A stretch of DNA of 48,652 nt. Origin: Anaerolineales bacterium (GTDB lineage Bacteria; Chloroflexota; Anaerolineae; Anaerolineales; UBA4823). The stretch lies in assembly GCA_016929095.1 (NCBI GenBank), contig JAFGJM010000018.1, positions 1 through 48,652 on the forward strand, in the 5' to 3' direction. Shown here piece after piece: positions 7,927-16,236 of this stretch (its first letter is position 1; the number at the start of each line of letters is the position of its first letter). The notes under the pieces are model-generated. The model was not told where the DNA came from. It saw nothing but the letters and a program-made list of their open reading frames with translations, and made no database searches. A program made the position numbers and the translations under genes.

Positions 7927-8835
7927 ATGGGATTTGGAAATTACAGTCATGCCGCTCATGAAGCTCTTCTTCGAGACCGGGCAAATCTTCCGCAGCAGCA
8001 GGTTTTTGCGCAAAGAAATTGTCATCCACTGATGAATCCTAAAGGAGTGCGTCTCCGTGAAAGTCGTGATAGCGACGATCATCCAAAGTCGTTGGGGATG
8101 GTTTTTGCGTTGGATGTGACCGGTTCTATGGGAAGTATCCCCAGGCTTTTAGCAACCCAGCAGCTTCCAAACTTTATGAAAATTTTAATGGATTGCCAGA
8201 TAAACGACCCGCAAATCCTGTTTATGGCTATTGGAGACGCGGTAAGCGACAATGCGCCGCTGCAAGTGGGGCAATTTGAAACCACCGCAGAATTAATGGA
8301 TCAATGGTTGACCTGGTCGTACCTGGAAGGCGGCGGCGGGGGTTCCGGGGAAGAATCTTATGAATTGGGTTTATATTTCCTGGCCATGCATACCGAAATG
8401 GACTGCATGGTGAAGCGAAACAAACGCGGCTATCTTTTTATGACCGGAGATGAGCACCCTTACCCTGTGCTTTCCAGGCATATTGTGGAGGCAGTAATCG
8501 GGGATAATCTGGACGAAGATATTTCTTGTGAAGAGATTGTCGCCGAAGTGCAAAAATCGTATATTCCATTCTTCATCATCCCCGATCACGCCCGCGCAAG
8601 ACGTTGTGAACGACGTTGGCGTGACATTCTGGGAGATCACGTCCTTTGCCTTGATGATCCCGTCGATGTTTGCTTTGTAACCGCCGGAGCAATACTTCTC
8701 AATGAGAAGCGAGTCTCTGATAAAAAAGAGCTGGCAGATGTTTTATGTAAAGCAGGCATGCCAACCGCCCGTCAAAGCAGCGTTATCCGTTCATTGACGC
8801 CCTTCGCCGAGGTTGTTTTTAACGCCAGGTACTGA
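7927..8835 (+). CDS. VWA-domain protein
   Basis: A 302-residue soluble protein with a von Willebrand A domain. FALDVTGSMGS (D63, T65, S67) is a DxTxS MIDAS metal site, and a second acidic loop reads FMTGDEHPY. The ~55 residues before it are polar and rich in His and Arg. A Gly-rich loop (residues ~137-142) precedes EESYELGL. No signal peptide is seen, so it should act in the cytoplasm as a metal-dependent adaptor. AGGAG lies 6-10 nt before the ATG. It lies between the pseudokinase and the PurA-like enzyme. VWA plus kinase plus zinc-ribbon combinations recall TerY-type modules, but the PP2C phosphatase of those is absent. Confidence 0.8.
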   Translation: MGFGNYSHAAHEALLRDRANLPQQQVFAQRNCHPLMNPKGVRLRESRDSDDHPKSLGMVFALDVTGSMGSIPRLLATQQLPNFMKILMDCQINDPQILFMAIGDAVSDNAPLQVGQFETTAELMDQWLTWSYLEGGGGGSGEESYELGLYFLAMHTEMDCMVKRNKRGYLFMTGDEHPYPVLSRHIVEAVIGDNLDEDISCEEIVAEVQKSYIPFFIIPDHARARRCERRWRDILGDHVLCLDDPVDVCFVTAGAILLNEKRVSDKKELADVLCKAGMPTARQSSVIRSLTPFAEVVFNARY

Positions 8836-8843
8836 TCCTTCCT

Positions 8844-10205
8844 TTGCGCGCTTTTATCATTATCGATCTTGGCTTCGGGGATTCGGGAAAAGGTATTCTC
8901 ACCGATTTTTTGACCCGCCGTTTAAATGCCAGCCTCGTCATTCGCTACAATGGCGGCGCACAGGCGGGTCATCATGTCGTTACCCCGGACGGGCGGCAGC
9001 ATACCTTTTCACAATTTGGATCTGGTACATTCAATCCGGGTGTAAAAACCTACCTTTCTAAACATGTAATAATTCATCCCGGAGCCTTGCTCATTGAGGG
9101 CGACAAACTGGTGGGCATGGGCATTCGTGATGCGTATTCACGTCTGAGAATAAGCGACCAGGCCGTAATCATCACTCCTTTCCACCAGGCAGCCAATCGC
9201 ATCAGAGAAATCGTACGCGGGCAAAACCGTCATGGAAGCTGTGGCGTTGGCTTTGGCGAAGCGGTCGAAGATTCACTGACCGACCCCGATAGCAGCCTGC
9301 GTGCAAAAGACCTGGCTAATTTGCCCGTGCTGAAACACAAACTGCACTCCATCCGACAACAAAAACGGCAGCAGCTTGTGAGCCTTTGCCGGGGAAAACT
9401 GCACCCAGAAGCGCTTGCCAGAGAATGGCAAATTTTCGAAAGATCAGATGTCATCGACACCTGGATGGCAATGATTTCACAGATCAATTCGCTTGGTCTG
9501 GTTGCCTCGGATAACCTGTTGCAGAATTGGCTTCAGACGTCAGAGTCGGCGATTTTTGAGGGGGCGCAAGGAGTTTTGCTGGATGCAGAAGCCGGTTTTC
9601 ACCCTTATACAACCTGGTCAAACTGCACCATACAAAATGCCCGTGAACTCATCAACACGACGGCGCCTGATTCACAGGTATATCAAATTGGCGTGTTGCG
9701 ATCCCATGCGGTGCGGCACGGGCCAGGTCCTTTACCGAGCGAAACAGACGAATTGGGGGGATTAATATACGAGCATAACCAGACCAACGAATGGCAGGGC
9801 AGGGTCCGTTATGGTTGGTTCGATGCGGTTTTGGCGCGTTATGCCTTGAGTATTACCGGTAAGTTGGATGCTTTGGCTGTAACCCATATGGATCTCTTAT
9901 CGAAATTGAATACATGGAAATATTGCCAGGGGTATACGGGAAAGCAGGATTTATATAAATATGCCACATCATACTCGACCGAAAACATTGTGACTAATTT
10001 TCACTTTCCCGATGATCTTTCACTCGAGCAAAAATCACAATTTACGCGAGCACTATCTAGCGTATTGCTAGTGTTTGAGAATTGCGAGGCAGAAGAAAAC
10101 ACAGTGCGCCAAAAGATCGAAGCGCTTCTCGCCCATCCGGTGGGGATTATCTCTAAAGGTCTTAAAGCAGAGGATGTGAAAACAATAATTCCTTTTCCTT
10201 CGTGA
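8844..10205 (+). CDS. Divergent adenylosuccinate-synthetase-like ligase
   Basis: A 453-residue homologue of PurA, which joins IMP and aspartate using GTP. The P-loop FGDSGKG keeps the catalytic Asp (D13) and Lys, and the His of NGGAQAGHH and EGAQG (239-243) are present. Several specificity positions differ: Glu14 is Ser; the IMP-binding TTGRGIGPAYEDK region is replaced by a different sequence (CGVGFGEAVED); and the guanine-binding TKLD motif reads THMD. So it may ligate a different nucleotide or use another NTP. The TTG start is 8 nt after the VWA stop, pointing to co-transcription. Nothing else here suggests purine synthesis. A phage PurZ-like role is possible but unsupported, since D13 is retained. 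Confidence 0.82.
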   Translation: MRAFIIIDLGFGDSGKGILTDFLTRRLNASLVIRYNGGAQAGHHVVTPDGRQHTFSQFGSGTFNPGVKTYLSKHVIIHPGALLIEGDKLVGMGIRDAYSRLRISDQAVIITPFHQAANRIREIVRGQNRHGSCGVGFGEAVEDSLTDPDSSLRAKDLANLPVLKHKLHSIRQQKRQQLVSLCRGKLHPEALAREWQIFERSDVIDTWMAMISQINSLGLVASDNLLQNWLQTSESAIFEGAQGVLLDAEAGFHPYTTWSNCTIQNARELINTTAPDSQVYQIGVLRSHAVRHGPGPLPSETDELGGLIYEHNQTNEWQGRVRYGWFDAVLARYALSITGKLDALAVTHMDLLSKLNTWKYCQGYTGKQDLYKYATSYSTENIVTNFHFPDDLSLEQKSQFTRALSSVLLVFENCEAEENTVRQKIEALLAHPVGIISKGLKAEDVKTIIPFPS

Positions 10206-10249
10206 TATACCATTAATTCGAAATTTCATGATTTTTTTGATTGGCCGCG

Positions 10250-10445
10250 ATGCCGGATAAAGCATGTCTGCATTTTTATTGCGGAAAATATCCTTCCTTC
10301 TTTCCTGCCTTCCTTATAAAAACTCTTTTTTTTATGCCAATCGCCATGCCAGGCTGAAGAATGTCCGCATTTTTTATAGCAGAAAATAACCTTCCTTCTT
10401 TCCTGCCTTCCTTTTAAAAATTCTTTTTATTTTCATACCAATCGC
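10250..10445 (+). repeat. Two tandem units of a ~97-bp dispersed repeat
   Basis: Unit 1 is 10250-10345 and unit 2 is 10346-10445. Both start ATGCC, contain GAAAATAxCCTTCCTTC and TTTCCTGCCTTCCTT, and end in an AT-rich stretch then CCAATCGC. Related copies occur at 27931-28137, 31899-32082, 39259-39346 (inverted) and 44881-45000. Unit 2 ends exactly where the corrinoid gene remnant begins. Confidence 0.85.
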
Positions 10446-10660
10446 AGGTTTTAGGCCTTTCAGCTTTATTGACCACCACCATGCTAGGTATGGGTGATAT
10501 TGTCAAAGCGCTGGATAACCAGGGTTTACGCCTCAAAACTAAAGTGATCACCGGCGGCGGACCGGTTTCGGCTCGTTTTGCTGAATAAATCGGTGCAGAT
10601 GCCTATGCATCAGACGCTGTGGAAAGTGTCAGAAAAATCAAGCAGTTGGTTTTGCGTTGA
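10445..10660 (+). pseudogene. 3' remnant of a second corrinoid-protein gene
   Basis: These 216 nt are collinear, without gaps, with the last 216 nt of the intact corrinoid gene (6543-6758). They translate as VLGLSALLTTTMLGMGDIV and onward through GGGPVSARFAE. There is an in-frame TAA at 10586-10588 where the intact gene has CAG, and the 5' two thirds of the gene is missing. Many differences fall in third codon positions, so the remnant comes from an old paralogue or a different lineage, not from a recent duplication. It keeps its own terminator downstream. Confidence 0.92.
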
Positions 10661-10680
10661 TTGTTATACACAACAATAAA

Positions 10681-10716
10681 GAGGTTATCCTGGTTTTTGG
10701 GGATAGCCTTTTTTTG
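10681..10716 (+). terminator. Terminator of the corrinoid remnant
   Basis: The stem AGGTTATCC (10682-10690) pairs with GGATAGCCT (10701-10709), allowing one wobble, across a short loop. It is followed by a T-run to 10715. It corresponds in position to the terminator after the intact corrinoid gene, but the stem sequence is different. Confidence 0.75.
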
Positions 10717-10838
10717 GTTTAATTGCTGGGAGTTGTATATAGTATGTTCAAGCATCGTTCTATTACGGTTCACTCCTGCCAGCTATTTAGATGGCAATTA
10801 GCAAACTGTCGGAGGCTAGACAGTCTCTAAATATTAAT

Positions 10839-10867
10839 TTGACATCGGTATTTTAATATTATAAAAT
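10839..10867 (+). promoter_or_regulatory. Sigma-70-type promoter of the GntR gene with operator-like repeat
   Basis: The -35 is TTGACA (10839-10844), with a 17-nt spacer and -10 TAAAAT (10862-10867). An inverted repeat, GTATTTTA (10848-10855) and TAAAATAC (10862-10869), covers the spacer and the -10 box, so a bound repressor would block the promoter. Autoregulation by the GntR protein is the simplest reading. Confidence 0.65.
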
Positions 10868-10886
10868 ACTATTATTCAAATATTAT

Positions 10887-10900
10887 AAACTATATAGTTT
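10887..10900. promoter_or_regulatory. 14-bp perfect palindrome AAACTATATAGTTT
   Basis: A perfect palindrome in the presumed 5' untranslated region, 13 nt before the GntR start codon. Short AT-rich palindromes of this size are typical operators of HutC-subfamily GntR regulators, so it is a second candidate operator. No ribosome site is visible between it and the ATG. Confidence 0.55.
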
Positions 10901-10912
10901 TATATATAAAAA

Positions 10913-11701
10913 ATGAAACCAAAACTTCCCTTTTCGCTCGATCTCAACAGTCCCGTTCCTTATTATTTCCAAATTGAAGAAAATATTCGCACGCTAATTG
11001 CGAATGGGCAATTCAAACCAGGTGATATGTTGATGCCTGAAAAAGCCATTGCTCTGGAACTTGGCGTCAGTCATATAACCGTTCGGCAAGCGCTCAAAGA
11101 CCTTACAAATGAGGGTTTGCTTGTAAGACGCCGCGCAATTGGTACATTTATAGCTCCTCCCAGGCGTATTGTCCCTATTGTTCGGAATCGTTTAGTTGGG
11201 CTAACTGAAGAGATGGCAGAGGAAGGCATAAAGGTGACCTCAATCGTATTAGATCAATCCATAATTTTAGCAACTGGTGAGTTGGTTAAAGAATTACAAA
11301 TACCGCATAATGAAAGAGTCATCCGCATTCACCGATTACGTTTCATCAAAGACATACCCTTAGTTATCGAAACAACTCATCATCCTTATGAACGCTTTCC
11401 GAAATTAATGGATATCGATACTACCGATCAATCTGTCTATTCAATCTTAAAACAGGTATACAACATACAGCCGGTTGAATCAAAAGATTATTTTGTGGCA
11501 GATATTGCATCAAAAGATATCGCCGAACTACTAAATATTGATGTTGGGGCACCGATAATGCGATACAAACGCACAGCAAAAGATGAAACTGGGCAAGTCA
11601 TGGAATATACCATATCAATTTATCGTGCTGATTTGTATCAATTTGTCATCTATTATCAAAGTGAATCACCAGGGAATGCTCAAGGAGGTGAAATGAGTTA
11701 A
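10913..11701 (+). CDS. GntR-family regulator, HutC subfamily (UTRA domain)
   Basis: A 262-residue regulator of typical length. The N-terminal winged helix (residues ~10-80) shows PYYFQIEENIRTLI, the GQFKPGDMLMPEKAIA wing region and VSHITVRQALKDL, the recognition helix. Residues ~95-245 form a UTRA ligand-binding domain, including NERVIRIHRLRF and a late IxRYKRTA-like strand. It probably represses its own gene and the transporter/lyase/kinase genes downstream until the imported substrate or its phosphate binds. No Shine-Dalgarno sequence is evident before the ATG. Two palindromes just upstream are candidate operators. Confidence 0.9.
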   Translation: MKPKLPFSLDLNSPVPYYFQIEENIRTLIANGQFKPGDMLMPEKAIALELGVSHITVRQALKDLTNEGLLVRRRAIGTFIAPPRRIVPIVRNRLVGLTEEMAEEGIKVTSIVLDQSIILATGELVKELQIPHNERVIRIHRLRFIKDIPLVIETTHHPYERFPKLMDIDTTDQSVYSILKQVYNIQPVESKDYFVADIASKDIAELLNIDVGAPIMRYKRTAKDETGQVMEYTISIYRADLYQFVIYYQSESPGNAQGGEMS

Positions 11702-11763
11702 TACAAAAACCACTCACATCAATAAACATTCATCAAATCCATATTAAAACAGGAGAGTTCATC

Positions 11764-12987
11764 ATGCAAACAACTGGGGCACACCAAGAAATTAAGATTT
11801 ATGGTTATCGATGGGTGGTCCTTCTCGTTTTTATGCTGATAGGTTTGGCAATGCAAATCTTTTGGATTTGTTATGCACCAATCACAGGAATGGCAGCCGA
11901 ACGGTATGGGGTAACAGATCAGCAAATCGGTCTTCTGGCAATGCTCTTTATGTACATATACGTTCCTTTAGCAATTCCAGCTTCATGGATGATTGATACA
12001 TGGGGTTTTAAAAAATCAGTAGCTGTAGGCGCTATCATGATGGGGGTTTTCGGGTTATTGCGAGGCTTACTTACGCAAAATTACGCCATGGCTGTGATTG
12101 CAACAATTGGCATTTCTATAGCTCAACCACTTTTTCTCAACTCGGGGACTAAACTCGCGGCGAACTGGTTCCCATTGCATGAACGGGCAACTGTGATTGG
12201 CATTGGTTCCGTTGCGCCGTTGTTGGGTATTGTCATCGGTCAAATGGCGACTCCAGGGCTGGTTGACGCGTTGAGCTTTGAAACAACCATGCTCGTCTAT
12301 GGAATTTTTGGGGCATTGTCATCTATCTTGTTCTTGGTCTTCGCGAAAGATCATCCACCTACACCCGCCGGTTTTGAAGAGCGCGTACTGATGTTGGATG
12401 GTTTAAAGCACATTCTCAAGCTTAAAGAATTTTATATGTTGGCATTCATTGTATTTGTAGTGAATGCAATATTTAATGGCGTTTCTACTTGGGTAGAGCC
12501 AATTGTTCGACCCAAGGGAATGGATTTCAGCCAGGCAGGAACAATCGGCGGTCTATTGATGATCGGTGGAATAATCGGATTATTTGTGTTTCCACCCATT
12601 TCAGATAAATTACGCAAGCGAAAAACTGTCTTTATGGTTGGAATTATCGGAACAATACCGTTTCTGGTCGCCATGACTTTGTTCAACACCTTTGGGTTAA
12701 TGGCTATTTCATCTGCCATACTTGGCTTCTTCCTCATGGGTATCATACCTGTGGCATTCCAATATGGTACTGAAAAATGTTACCCGGCGCCGGAAGGAAC
12801 ATCTGCAGGGTTGATCACACTTTCTGGTCAGATATCTGTGGTAGTTATTTCTGTTATGGGTTGGATGTATGCGCAATTTGGTAACTTTACTCTATCATTA
12901 CTTATCTTGGCTGGATTGATGACGGTTAGCGCAGTAATGCTTGGCTTCATGAAAGAATCAGAAATGGTTCAACAAGCAAAAGAATAG
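11764..12987 (+). CDS. MFS transporter, FLVCR-like
   Basis: A 407-residue protein with about 12 membrane segments. The N-terminal region YGYRWVVLLVFMLI, then YAPITGMAAERYGVT and PLAIPASWMIDTWG, resembles the FLVCR branch of the major facilitator family, whose animal members carry choline, ethanolamine or haem. A central loop (DHPPTPAG) separates the two six-helix halves. AGGAGA precedes the ATG at 11764. It sits between the GntR gene and the PLP lyase, so it is presumably the importer for that pathway. The FLVCR comparison is from memory of motifs; a small amino-alcohol substrate is inference. Confidence 0.82.
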   Translation: MQTTGAHQEIKIYGYRWVVLLVFMLIGLAMQIFWICYAPITGMAAERYGVTDQQIGLLAMLFMYIYVPLAIPASWMIDTWGFKKSVAVGAIMMGVFGLLRGLLTQNYAMAVIATIGISIAQPLFLNSGTKLAANWFPLHERATVIGIGSVAPLLGIVIGQMATPGLVDALSFETTMLVYGIFGALSSILFLVFAKDHPPTPAGFEERVLMLDGLKHILKLKEFYMLAFIVFVVNAIFNGVSTWVEPIVRPKGMDFSQAGTIGGLLMIGGIIGLFVFPPISDKLRKRKTVFMVGIIGTIPFLVAMTLFNTFGLMAISSAILGFFLMGIIPVAFQYGTEKCYPAPEGTSAGLITLSGQISVVVISVMGWMYAQFGNFTLSLLILAGLMTVSAVMLGFMKESEMVQQAKE

Positions 12988-13078
12988 GGTTCACCCAATA
13001 TATCGATCAAAAGCATAAACCGGAAATCATATCAGGCATTCCCCTGATTTAACCCTGCAGATAAGGATAGAAAAAAAA

Positions 13079-14476
13079 ATGGACAACAATAATTTTATTA
13101 ATGAATTGAAAAAAAGCCTTAAGCCATACCATGACAACTTTCTTTCCTTCAAACAACTTCCGAAAGAAGGTCACAGTAAGGAAGAAATCATAGACATGAT
13201 GAAAGAGCTTTACAAACTCGAAGAACCCAAATGGAAAGAAGGATTTGTTTCCGGTTCAGTTTATCATGGTGATCTTGGACATATCGATTTTCAGAACCAA
13301 ATTTATGCTCTCAATTCACAAAGTAATCCTCTCCATTTTGATATCTGGCCAAGCGCCTTTAAATTTGAGGCAGAAATCATCTCGATGACTGCTAATATGT
13401 TAGGCGCAAAAAAAACACCTGATGAAATTGTGGGAACAGTATCATCAGGAGGAACCGATAGTATCTTATTAGCGATGAAAACTTATCGGGATTGGGCAAG
13501 AGATCAAAAGGGAATAACTGAGCCAGAGATGGTTGTTCCTACTACAGCTCATGCTGCATTTGATAAAGCTTCTCAATACTTTTGCATCAATATGATTCGC
13601 ATACCGGTAGGGAAAGATTACCGTGCTGATGTAAAAGCCATGGAAGCTGCCATCACGGATAACACCATCGTAATGGTGGGATCTGCTCCCCAATTCCCAC
13701 ATGGCGTCATAGATCCGATTGAAGAATTATCAGAGATAGCCCGTAAAAGAGGAATAGGATTCCATACGGATGCTTGCCTGGGTGGTTTCATCCTCCCTTG
13801 GGCTGAAAAATTGGGCTATGAGGTACCCCCGTTTGATTTCCGGCTGCCTGGCGTAACTACAATGTCGGCAGACACCCATAAATATGGCTATGCTGCAAAG
13901 GGAACATCGGTTGTTCTATATCGTGGAAAACAGTTGCGGCATTACCAGTACTTTGTCACAACTGAATGGCCTGGTGGTTTATATTTAACCCCCACCTTCC
14001 TGGGAAGTAGAGCCGGAGCATTGAGTGCGGAGTGTTGGGCAGCTATGGTAGCCATTGGGGAAAATGGATATATGAAGGCTTCTGAGGGTATTCTCAAAGC
14101 AGGTAAATCCCTTAAAGATGGCATTCGACAAATACCAGAATTATATGTATTCGGTGATCCGCTTTTCGTAATCGCTTTCAGTTCAGCTGTTCTGGATGTT
14201 CATGCTGTCTGTGATGTAATGAGTTCCAAGGGGTGGAGTTTAAGTGGTTTACAAAAACCAGCTTGTGTACATATTTCCCTCACTCAAAGGCATGCTCAAC
14301 CAGGCGTCATCGATCGATTAGTGAGTGACTTAAAAGAAGCGGTTGCGTATGTCAAACAGCATCCTGAGATGCAAGGTTCACTTACACCTATATATGGCAT
14401 GACGGCGAATATAAATTTGCAGGATGCAGTTATAAATTTTTCACATGAGTTAATCGATTTGTTTTATGAAACTTAA
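13079..14476 (+). CDS. PLP-dependent lyase, sphingosine-1-phosphate-lyase-like
   Basis: A 465-residue fold-type I PLP enzyme of the group II decarboxylase/S1P-lyase branch. GSVYHGDLGHIDF, SNPLHFDIWPSAFKFEAEI and GTVSSGGTDSILLAMKTYRD follow the S1P lyase pattern closely. HTDACLGGF provides the Asp contacting the PLP ring nitrogen, and Lys268 in SADTHKYG is the Schiff-base lysine. Family members cleave a C-C bond in a phosphorylated amino alcohol, giving phosphoethanolamine and an aldehyde, or decarboxylate amino acids. Unlike eukaryotic S1P lyase there is no membrane anchor. The neighbouring kinase could supply the phosphate ester, which favours the lyase reading. Confidence 0.85.
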   Translation: MDNNNFINELKKSLKPYHDNFLSFKQLPKEGHSKEEIIDMMKELYKLEEPKWKEGFVSGSVYHGDLGHIDFQNQIYALNSQSNPLHFDIWPSAFKFEAEIISMTANMLGAKKTPDEIVGTVSSGGTDSILLAMKTYRDWARDQKGITEPEMVVPTTAHAAFDKASQYFCINMIRIPVGKDYRADVKAMEAAITDNTIVMVGSAPQFPHGVIDPIEELSEIARKRGIGFHTDACLGGFILPWAEKLGYEVPPFDFRLPGVTTMSADTHKYGYAAKGTSVVLYRGKQLRHYQYFVTTEWPGGLYLTPTFLGSRAGALSAECWAAMVAIGENGYMKASEGILKAGKSLKDGIRQIPELYVFGDPLFVIAFSSAVLDVHAVCDVMSSKGWSLSGLQKPACVHISLTQRHAQPGVIDRLVSDLKEAVAYVKQHPEMQGSLTPIYGMTANINLQDAVINFSHELIDLFYET

Positions 14477-14511
14477 ATAATGCTATCTTTTGGTTCAACA
14501 TGGAGGTAAAC

Positions 14512-16026
14512 ATGGAAGAAAAATATATTATTGCACATGACCTGGGGACAAGCGGAACCAAAGCAGCTCTCACTGATTTAACGGGAAGGGTAATAGCATC
14601 TGCTGAAAGTCGCTATGTTGTCCATTACAGCTCAGATGGCGGAGCTGAACAAGATACTGAAGATTGGTGGCAAGCGTTGGTTAAGACCACCCGTGAAATG
14701 CTGGCAAACGCCAATATCGATGCCAAACAGGTTGTTGGGATGAGCATGGACGCTCAAATGGTTGGAACGATACCTGTAGATAAACATGGAAACGCTTTGC
14801 GGCGGGCATTAATTTGGTTGGATTCCAGGGCCGAAAAAGAAGCCGAGATATTGCGTGAAAGAACTGGATTACCATTCATCACCGGAAAAGCTCCCAGTTC
14901 CAAAATATATTGGGTTAAGAATAATGAACCGGAAATCTTTGCTAAAACTTTCAAAATGTTGGACTGCAAAGATTACATACAAGCGCGTATGACAGGTGAA
15001 TTTGGCACAGATTATTCTTGTGCAGTTGCATTAACTTATTTCAACCCTTTCACCATGGCATGGTGGCCAGAAGTACTTGAAGCCATGGAGATTAACGAAG
15101 ATCTCCTTCCAACTGCCATGCCTTCCACTCAGGTGGTGGGGAAATTAACACCTCAAGCAGCCCAAGAGATGGGTTTAATAGCTGGTATACCGATTGTGAG
15201 TGGAGGAGGTGATGTTCCCTGTGCAGTCATTGGGTCAGGAGCAATTTCACCCGGTCGAACACATCTTTACCTGGGAACATCCGCATGGATAATTACCATA
15301 GCCAAAGAGTTCATCATGGATGCTGAGGGTATCTTCTCTGGCTTGGGTTGTAACCCAGATACTTTTGGCTTAGGCGGAGAGATGGACAACGCTGGAGGCT
15401 GTATTAAGTGGTTCCAAACCAATTTAATAAATAAGGAAGATGAAGAAGCCGCACAAAAAGCTGGAATGACAATTTTGAAATACATGGACACCAAGGCAGC
15501 GGAAATTAACCCTGGTGCTGATGGCTTGATCTATTTACCCTGGATTTGGGGAGAGCGGGCGCCTGTAGATGATGATAATGTTCGCGGTGGTTTTGTTATG
15601 CTGGGTCTGAATCATGGGAAATGGCACATGATGCGGGCAATCTTAGAAGGCGTCGGTCATCATCTACGCTGGATTTTTGACGCTATCGAAAAAACGGGAA
15701 TACCTCAAACTGAAGCTAATGTGATCGGTGGAGGAGCGGTTAGTTCAATTTGGCTTCAAATATTGGCAGATACCACCGGTAGAAAGCTCTACCAGGTAGA
15801 AGGACCTCTGGATGCCTGCGCGCGAGGTGCAGCTATGACAGCTGCAGTAGGATTGGGTCATTATAAAGATTTTAATGAAGTTGAAAAAGTCATTCGGCTG
15901 ACCGGAAAAGAATATACACCGAATGGTGATCTTAAGTCCTTATATGATCAAGCTTATGCCAACTTCCGCTCATTATATCAACCGATAAGCGATATTGGGA
16001 ACCGACGAATCCCCTTACTCAAATAA
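14512..16026 (+). CDS. FGGY-family carbohydrate kinase (xylulokinase-like)
   Basis: A 504-residue kinase of usual FGGY length. The N-terminal phosphate-1 loop is AHDLGTSGTKAAL. LIWLDSRA, GTDYSCA and VSGGGDVPCAVIGSGA follow, then the C-terminal adenosine motif GGGAVSSIWLQILADTTG. It should transfer phosphate from ATP to a sugar, polyol or related hydroxyl. The start at 14512 is preferred to the ATG at 14500 because GGAGGT at 14502-14507 lies 4 nt before it. It is the last gene of the GntR/MFS/lyase set, and a terminator follows. Its sugar specificity cannot be told from sequence; the lyase suggests an amino-polyol or amino alcohol. Confidence 0.88.
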   Translation: MEEKYIIAHDLGTSGTKAALTDLTGRVIASAESRYVVHYSSDGGAEQDTEDWWQALVKTTREMLANANIDAKQVVGMSMDAQMVGTIPVDKHGNALRRALIWLDSRAEKEAEILRERTGLPFITGKAPSSKIYWVKNNEPEIFAKTFKMLDCKDYIQARMTGEFGTDYSCAVALTYFNPFTMAWWPEVLEAMEINEDLLPTAMPSTQVVGKLTPQAAQEMGLIAGIPIVSGGGDVPCAVIGSGAISPGRTHLYLGTSAWIITIAKEFIMDAEGIFSGLGCNPDTFGLGGEMDNAGGCIKWFQTNLINKEDEEAAQKAGMTILKYMDTKAAEINPGADGLIYLPWIWGERAPVDDDNVRGGFVMLGLNHGKWHMMRAILEGVGHHLRWIFDAIEKTGIPQTEANVIGGGAVSSIWLQILADTTGRKLYQVEGPLDACARGAAMTAAVGLGHYKDFNEVEKVIRLTGKEYTPNGDLKSLYDQAYANFRSLYQPISDIGNRRIPLLK

Positions 16027-16053
16027 TGACTTCAATCAGCTATCTGTAATATT

Positions 16054-16093
16054 AAGAGGCTGTCCCCCCAAAAAAGGCAGCCTCAATTTTTAA
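16054..16093 (+). terminator. Rho-independent terminator
   Basis: The stem GAGGCTG (16056-16062) pairs with CAGCCTC (16078-16084), with inner C-run/G pairs possible, and is followed by a T-run from 16087. It lies 30 nt after the kinase stop and closes the GntR-controlled unit. Confidence 0.85.
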
Positions 16094-16236
16094 AAATATT
16101 CTTATTACGTTATTCCTTCTATCCCGGTGTTGTATTAAAAACTAAAATATCGTATTATGTGTGGTGAAATTTCAATCATCTGGAATCGATACACCGGTCA
16201 GGCAGTATTAACCAACCCAACACGGGATGGGACAGG

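Noticed and set aside
8844..10205. Phage-type PurZ (2-aminoadenine synthesis)
   Set aside because: PurZ proteins, as I recall, lack the catalytic Asp that is retained here (D13), and there is no phage gene, DatZ or MazZ-like gene in the window.
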